From: Pseudomonadota bacterium
Lineage (GTDB): Bacteria; SAR324; NAC60-12
NCBI GenBank assembly: GCA_014381795.1
Contig: JACNKY010000315.1
Coordinates: 1 to 9,345, forward strand
Direction of reading: 5' to 3'
Length of the DNA: 9,345 nt
Below are positions 5,761-9,345 of the stretch, piece after piece; within the stretch, counting starts at the first letter, position 1; each line of letters starts with the position of its first letter. The position numbers and the translations under genes were made by a program. Under the pieces are notes generated by a model. That model ran no database searches. It had not been told where the DNA came from and saw only the letters and a list, made by a program, of their open reading frames with translations.

Positions 5761-7014
5761 ATGTCTTTAAACTGGAATCTTGAACCACCATCTCCTTCTG
5801 AGTTTGCTGACCGTGAAATCCAATTAACAGGAAGCCATTTGGCGGGAAAGCGTGTCGCTCTGATGATCACCGGAAGTATTGCGGCTTACCGTATGCCGGA
5901 TCTGATTCGTGATTTTCGCAGAGAGGGAGCGGATGTTGTCGTTTATGCAACTGCAGGAGGTTTACGTTATGTTGCTAAAGAAGCGCTGGAGTGGTGTTCG
6001 CAAAATCCTGTCATTGACCATTTTACCGCAGATGCAGAGCATTTGAGCGATTCCACACCTTTTGATGTTTTTGTTGTCGCACCTGCTTCCTACAATACTT
6101 TGAATAAGGTGGCACTTGGAGTTGCAGATTCAGTAGTTTCAGCAGCGATCGCGGCAGCTCTTGGACGTATGGAACGTCAGGGAATACCTATCTTGTTTGT
6201 ACCAACGATGCACGGTGCGATGCATAACAGCATCTTGACACGCTCACTTAAAACTCTGCGGGAAATGGGAGCCACCCTGATTCCACCTCTCCAAACTCAC
6301 GGAAAAAACAATCTTTCCTCACTGGACTTAATTGTGGCAGCAACGATCAGGTCACTCAGTCAATCTCCACTTAGCGGGAAGTCTTTGCTGATAACCGGTG
6401 GGCCAACCCCTGTACCGATTGATAATATCCGACGTATCACCACACGATTTACCGGAGCGCTTTCTATCCAAATTGCTCGGGAAGCGTGGCTGAGAGGAGT
6501 AAAGGTTGAGCTTATTCTAGGCAAAGGCAGCCAGCCTTCGCCGGAATATTTAAACGCAAAAAAAGCTGCTACTTACGCGGATTACAAAGAAATTGTGCAT
6601 GAATCACTGACAAAAAAAGCTGTTGACTGGGGAATTTTTACCGCGGCTGTTGCGGATTTTAAACCGGAAACTGTTTTTGAAGGAAAAATTTCCAGCAAAG
6701 TAAAACATTTAAATTTGAAACTGCTGCCGACCGTCAAGCTGATTGATGAGGTGCGAAAGAAATTTCCTGAACTGAAAATGATTACTTTCAAATATGAAGA
6801 AAATATTTCCCACGACGAACTGCTCGCAATTGCAAACAAGCGCTTTTCCAAAAAAGGTGGTTCCCAGTTGATCGTTGCAAACCGCAGGGAAGAATTTAAA
6901 CCAGACGGTACACAGGTGGCATGGTTGCTGGATCCTTCACAGGAGCCTCAAATGTATGTTGGCAAAGATGCTATCGCAAACGCTATTCTGGACAGGATTG
7001 AACTTGGTTCGTAA
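5761..7014 (+). CDS. coaBC: CoaBC-like: phosphopantothenoylcysteine decarboxylase / phosphopantothenate-cysteine ligase
   Basis: The 417-residue protein fits the bifunctional enzyme that joins cysteine to 4'-phosphopantothenate and then decarboxylates the product on the way to coenzyme A. The flavoprotein (CoaC) half, about residues 28-200, has ITGSIAAYR (36-44), the candidate catalytic histidine in AEHL (H94), PASYNT (108-113) and PTMHGAM (148-154). The ligase (CoaB) half, about 205-417, has ITGGPTPVPID (211-221), a TG loop (231-232), AAVADFKPE (295-303) and the lysine-rich segment GKISSKVK (308-315). Unusually, the substrate-clamp ACGxxGxGRM with its cysteine is absent. The equivalent place reads THGKNNLSSLD, closer to the GKAK-type segment of archaeal enzymes, and PTMH replaces the bacterial PAMN. 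About 28 extra N-terminal residues precede the Rossmann start. No Shine-Dalgarno sequence precedes the ATG. Confidence 0.85.
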   Translation: MSLNWNLEPPSPSEFADREIQLTGSHLAGKRVALMITGSIAAYRMPDLIRDFRREGADVVVYATAGGLRYVAKEALEWCSQNPVIDHFTADAEHLSDSTPFDVFVVAPASYNTLNKVALGVADSVVSAAIAAALGRMERQGIPILFVPTMHGAMHNSILTRSLKTLREMGATLIPPLQTHGKNNLSSLDLIVAATIRSLSQSPLSGKSLLITGGPTPVPIDNIRRITTRFTGALSIQIAREAWLRGVKVELILGKGSQPSPEYLNAKKAATYADYKEIVHESLTKKAVDWGIFTAAVADFKPETVFEGKISSKVKHLNLKLLPTVKLIDEVRKKFPELKMITFKYEENISHDELLAIANKRFSKKGGSQLIVANRREEFKPDGTQVAWLLDPSQEPQMYVGKDAIANAILDRIELGS

Positions 7015-7058
7015 AAAAATCTGTAAGATACTGTTTTCTTACTCGACCTAGAACTTAA

Positions 7059-7086
7059 TGCATTTGACTTCAAAAGTTCAGATGCA
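7059..7086 (+). terminator. Stem-loop downstream of coaBC
   Basis: TGCATTTGACTT pairs with AAG-T-TCAGATGCA to give about 12 base pairs with one G-U pair, one bulged T and a CAA loop. It is the best hairpin in the coaBC-ynjF gap. A T-run (TATATTTTT) comes only about 17 bases later, so it may be an inefficient terminator or an RNA-stability element. Confidence 0.4.
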
Positions 7087-7146
7087 ACTCTCAACACTCT
7101 ATATTTTTCCTTTAAATCTAAACTTTCAATTTCTGCTAAATTCCTT

Positions 7147-7749
7147 ATGGTTGACCGCTGGGCAAACACAATTGTACATCCTACCATGGAAGACATCGCT
7201 GAATATGTGCCACACAAAATTTCTGCTGACACAATAACTCTCGTTGGTTTTGGGATTGGGATGGTTGCAGTTCCTTTACTCTGGATCAAACTTTATTCCC
7301 TGGCTCTGGTATTTATTTTGATCAACCGTTTTTTTGACGGACTTGACGGTGCAGTTGCCCGCAGAAACGGAATTACGAGCTTAGGCGGATTCCTCGACAT
7401 CACCTGCGATTTTATCTTTTATTCCGCTGTTATTTTAGGATTTGCGTTGGCTGCTCCGGAACAAAACAGCCTGGCTGCAACTTTTTTAATTTTTTCATTC
7501 ATAGGCACAGGTGCGAGCTTCCTCGCTTTTGCCGCAGTTGCGGAAAAGCACGGAATTTCCTCAGATGCACACGGACAGAAGGCCTTTTATTATTTGGAAG
7601 GTTTGGCGGAAGGAACGGAAACGATTTTATTTTACATTATCATTTGTTTGTTTCCCGGGTACTTTCCTGCATTGGCTGTGATTTTCGGCATCATCTGCTG
7701 GCTCACTGTTGTCGGACGATTTGGTTCTGCGTATTCATTATTACGCTGA
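7147..7749 (+). CDS. ynjF: CDP-alcohol phosphatidyltransferase, YnjF type
   Basis: This is a 200-residue integral membrane enzyme with the complete family motif D-x2-D-G-x2-A-R-x7-G-x3-D-x3-D, from D64 and D67 to D84 and D88. These residues bind the divalent metals and the CDP-activated lipid. About six hydrophobic helices are visible. The overall sequence follows E. coli YnjF closely: the start MVDRW...HP, LTLVGF-like text around 30-36, the motif region, FIGTGASFLAFAAVAEKHGI, and FYYLEGLAEGTETILFYI around 147-164. The acceptor alcohol is not established for this subfamily, so it should not be named PgsA or PssA. The start agrees with that alignment, but no Shine-Dalgarno sequence precedes it. 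It follows coaBC by 132 bases on the same strand and converges with doeA. Confidence 0.9.
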   Translation: MVDRWANTIVHPTMEDIAEYVPHKISADTITLVGFGIGMVAVPLLWIKLYSLALVFILINRFFDGLDGAVARRNGITSLGGFLDITCDFIFYSAVILGFALAAPEQNSLAATFLIFSFIGTGASFLAFAAVAEKHGISSDAHGQKAFYYLEGLAEGTETILFYIIICLFPGYFPALAVIFGIICWLTVVGRFGSAYSLLR

Positions 7750-7752
7750 AAG

Positions 7753-7784
7753 GAGTTTCACAAAAAAGTTTTTTTAGGAAACCC
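7753..7784. terminator. Possible bidirectional terminator between ynjF and doeA
   Basis: GAGTTTC (7753-7759) and GAAACCC (7778-7784) can pair around an A-run/T-run loop, with one mismatch on the plus strand that becomes a G-U wobble on the minus strand. The site lies right after the ynjF stop and before the convergent doeA stop. No T-run directly follows the stem in either direction, so support is modest. Confidence 0.3.
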
Positions 7785-7821
7785 TCACGCATAAATATTG
7801 GATTCTTCACAAGTCATTCAC

Positions 7822-9027
7822 TCACTGTTTTACGAATAATTTACGCGGGACATTGGCTAAAGTTTCTGCGCCTGTTTCGGTAATGACAAAACTTTCTGTG
7901 ATTTCCAGACCCCAATCGTCAAACCAGAGTGCGGGCATGAAGTGGAAAGTCATGTTCGGCTCAAGTACAGTTTTGTCTCCTTTACGGAAACTGACGGTAC
8001 GTTCGCCCCAGTCCGGAGGATAGCTCAAGCCGATGGCATAACCGGAACGGCTTGTTTTTTCATAACCGAATTTGCTGATGGTTTTGCTCCACGCGGCTTC
8101 AATATCTTCGGCAAGATTTCCGGATTTCGCAGCATTCAATGCGGACTCTATTCCTTCCAGCACAGCTTTTTCCACATCAAGATATTTTTGCGGTGGCTTT
8201 CCCAGATAAACGGTACGTGAGAGCGGACAGTGGTAACGCTGATAACATCCGGCAATTTCAAAAAAAGTTCCGGAATTGTTGGCAATTGGTTGATCGTCCC
8301 ATGTCAAATGCGGGGCCGAAGCATCTGCTCCGGTTGGCGTCATCGGTACCATCGCCGGATAATCTCCACCAAAGCCTTGCTCTCCGGAAGTTGAGCTCAC
8401 TCCGGAAATGGCGGAATGATATATTTCTGCCACCAGATCATTTTTACGCATTCCGGGTTCCATGACCTCCAAAATGCGGGCATGCATTTTTTCCACAATT
8501 CGCGCTGCTTTACGCATGTAAACCAATTCCTGCGGTGATTTCACGGTACGCTGCCAATTGACTAAACCAGTTGCGTCCGTCAATGTTGCTCCGGGTAAAT
8601 TTTTCTGGAGGGATTCAAGACAGGAAGCAGAAAAATAATAATTGTCTTTTTCCACACCAATCGTTTTTTTCGCCAAGCCTGTACCAGACATTCCGGCTTT
8701 TCCTTTGAAAATTTCACTCAAATAATCCATTGGATGTTTCTGCGGATTTTGTACATAGTCATCCGGATAACCGATAATATTTTCATGCTGCATGAACACC
8801 GTCCGTTTTGCACCATTGGAGTCCATTCCGCGTCCATACCAGAAAGGTTCACCTTCCAAAGTCAAAACCACGCACTGATGTACGTAAAACGACCAACCGT
8901 CATATCCCGTCAGCCATGCCATGTTGGAAGGATCTGTGACGATCAGCACTTCAATATTTCTTTCAGCCATACTTTGCCGTACCTTTGCAATACGGACATC
9001 ATATTCTTCTTTTTCAAACTTGGGCAT
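7822..9027 (-). CDS. doeA: Ectoine hydrolase DoeA (EutD), M24/creatinase-like fold
   Basis: DoeA opens the ring of the compatible solute ectoine (EutD also accepts hydroxyectoine) to N-acetyl-diaminobutyrate isomers, the first step of ectoine catabolism. The 401-residue protein has the family length and highly specific sequence: TDPSNMAWLTGYDGWSFYVH (31-50), GVEKDNYYFSA (124-134), DATGLVNWQR (151-160), GGDYPAMVP (220-228), PHLTWDD (239-245), FFEIAG (255-260, with E257 at the position proposed as catalytic in this family), YHCPLSRTV (265-273), GLSYPPDWGERT (333-344) and FHFMPALWFDDWGLEITES (361-379). The N-terminal creatinase domain is about residues 1-165 and the pita-bread domain follows. 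The ATG (9027-9025) has an AAGGTG Shine-Dalgarno sequence on the minus strand. The deacetylase DoeB, aminotransferase DoeD, transporters and EnuR-type regulator usually found nearby are not in this window. The enzyme should be cytoplasmic. Confidence 0.95.
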   Translation of the reverse strand: MPKFEKEEYDVRIAKVRQSMAERNIEVLIVTDPSNMAWLTGYDGWSFYVHQCVVLTLEGEPFWYGRGMDSNGAKRTVFMQHENIIGYPDDYVQNPQKHPMDYLSEIFKGKAGMSGTGLAKKTIGVEKDNYYFSASCLESLQKNLPGATLTDATGLVNWQRTVKSPQELVYMRKAARIVEKMHARILEVMEPGMRKNDLVAEIYHSAISGVSSTSGEQGFGGDYPAMVPMTPTGADASAPHLTWDDQPIANNSGTFFEIAGCYQRYHCPLSRTVYLGKPPQKYLDVEKAVLEGIESALNAAKSGNLAEDIEAAWSKTISKFGYEKTSRSGYAIGLSYPPDWGERTVSFRKGDKTVLEPNMTFHFMPALWFDDWGLEITESFVITETGAETLANVPRKLFVKQ

Positions 9028-9121
9028 ATTTCACCTTTTTCTTGATGTTATTTATTGATGGAAAAGTAAAAAGACTGAAATCTAAAATTTTCTGTCAAAA
9101 TTGTTAGTTCTCTCCTTATAC
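9028..9121 (-). promoter_or_regulatory. doeA upstream region
   Basis: This short gap on the minus strand holds AAGGAG soon after the preceding gene's stop codon, a perfect TTGACA hexamer a little further on, and the doeA Shine-Dalgarno sequence AAGGTG next to the start. No good -10 lies 16-18 bases from the TTGACA, so a dedicated promoter is uncertain and read-through from the upstream gene is plausible. Confidence 0.3.
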
Positions 9122-9345
9122 TCAATCCCCCAAAATATAATGATCATACAAAATCTGCAAAGAAGACTTCAAATTATCTTCTTTCAACAGATAACAAATC
9201 ACATTTTCGCTGGAAGGGATGATTTCCGCTTGCAGAACATTTTTGCTTTTTGCAGCAGTTTTGTCAAAGACAACCGAAATCGTAGCCCAGCCTTCTTCCT
9301 TCTGCAGAGAGCCCGAAGTTTTTCTGAGCAGCTTTAAGTTGTTTT
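9122..9345 (-). CDS. Unrecognised protein, C-terminal part (gene enters from the right edge)
   Basis: On the minus strand an open frame runs from the window edge for 73 residues to a TGA at 9124-9122. It reads as ordinary protein: WATISVVFDK, then VLQAEIIPSSENVICYLLKE, ending in LQILYDHYILGD. Alternating hydrophobic residues suggest beta strands followed by a helix. I do not recognise the family from this piece, and it has no membrane segment. It lies 94 bases upstream of doeA on the same strand, so the two may be co-transcribed. Its identity could show whether an ectoine pathway continues to the right. An overlapping plus-strand frame in this region looks less protein-like. Confidence 0.6.
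   Translation of the reverse strand, partial: NNLKLLRKTSGSLQKEEGWATISVVFDKTAAKSKNVLQAEIIPSSENVICYLLKEDNLKSSLQILYDHYILGD

Noticed and set aside
7942..9045. Several plus-strand frames across doeA
   Set aside because: All are antisense to a full-length, strongly conserved ectoine hydrolase and have no motifs of their own.
9101..9337. 78-residue plus-strand frame at the right edge
   Set aside because: The minus-strand frame 9345-9122 over the same bases reads as a more natural protein C-terminus and is co-directional with doeA. The plus frame is phenylalanine/glutamine-rich with no ribosome-binding site.
1..9345. tRNA, rRNA, CRISPR arrays, insertion sequences, attachment sites
   Set aside because: I looked for cloverleaf ends, regularly spaced direct repeats, transposase motifs and terminal inverted repeats in the gaps and found none.

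Overview
The window is about 9.3 kb of AT-leaning bacterial chromosome (roughly 40% G+C by eye). It comes from a Gram-negative, flagellated bacterium that can probably attack ectoine. The best-recognised proteins (FliR/FlhB, a DksA-type regulator, a YnjF-type phosphatidyltransferase and ectoine hydrolase DoeA) point to a proteobacterium or a close relative, probably marine. A SAR324-like lineage would fit, but that is a guess from gene content, not a measurement. No insertion sequence, integrase, phage gene, CRISPR array, tRNA or rRNA was seen.

Layout. (1) Left end, minus strand: a dksA/traR-type regulator (1196-1585), then fliR (251-1033), then the first codons of flhB (1-35), which runs off the window. 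(2) 1586-2345 is mostly non-coding. It contains the decayed 3' end of a tetratricopeptide-repeat gene on the minus strand (1888-2103), which begins right after an in-frame stop. (3) Plus strand: a 58-residue protein with eight cysteines in cross-brace zinc-finger spacing (2346-2522), coupled through a TGATG stop/start overlap to an exported protein of unknown function (2522-3340). (4) Minus strand, convergent with that pair: a TerB-like protein (3416-3883). (5) A 363-base divergent regulatory region with two overlapping sigma70-type promoters leads into a PIN-PhoH ATPase (4247-5587). This is followed on the same strand by a bifunctional CoaBC-like coenzyme A enzyme (5761-7014) and a CDP-alcohol phosphatidyltransferase (7147-7749). 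(6) Minus strand, convergent: doeA, ectoine hydrolase (7822-9027). Upstream of it is the 3' end of an unrecognised gene (9122-9345) that enters from the right edge.

The neighbourhood is mostly single housekeeping or accessory genes separated by 70-360 bases, not one dense pathway operon. The likely functional units are dksA-fliR-flhB (a regulator beside the flagellar export gate), the coupled zinc-finger/exported-protein pair, and possibly phoH-coaBC-ynjF as a loose co-directional run. The most notable points are the zinc-finger/exported pair, the apparently degenerate PIN nuclease site in the PhoH protein, the archaeal-looking CoaC half of CoaBC, the TPR gene remnant, and doeA without its deacetylase partner in view.
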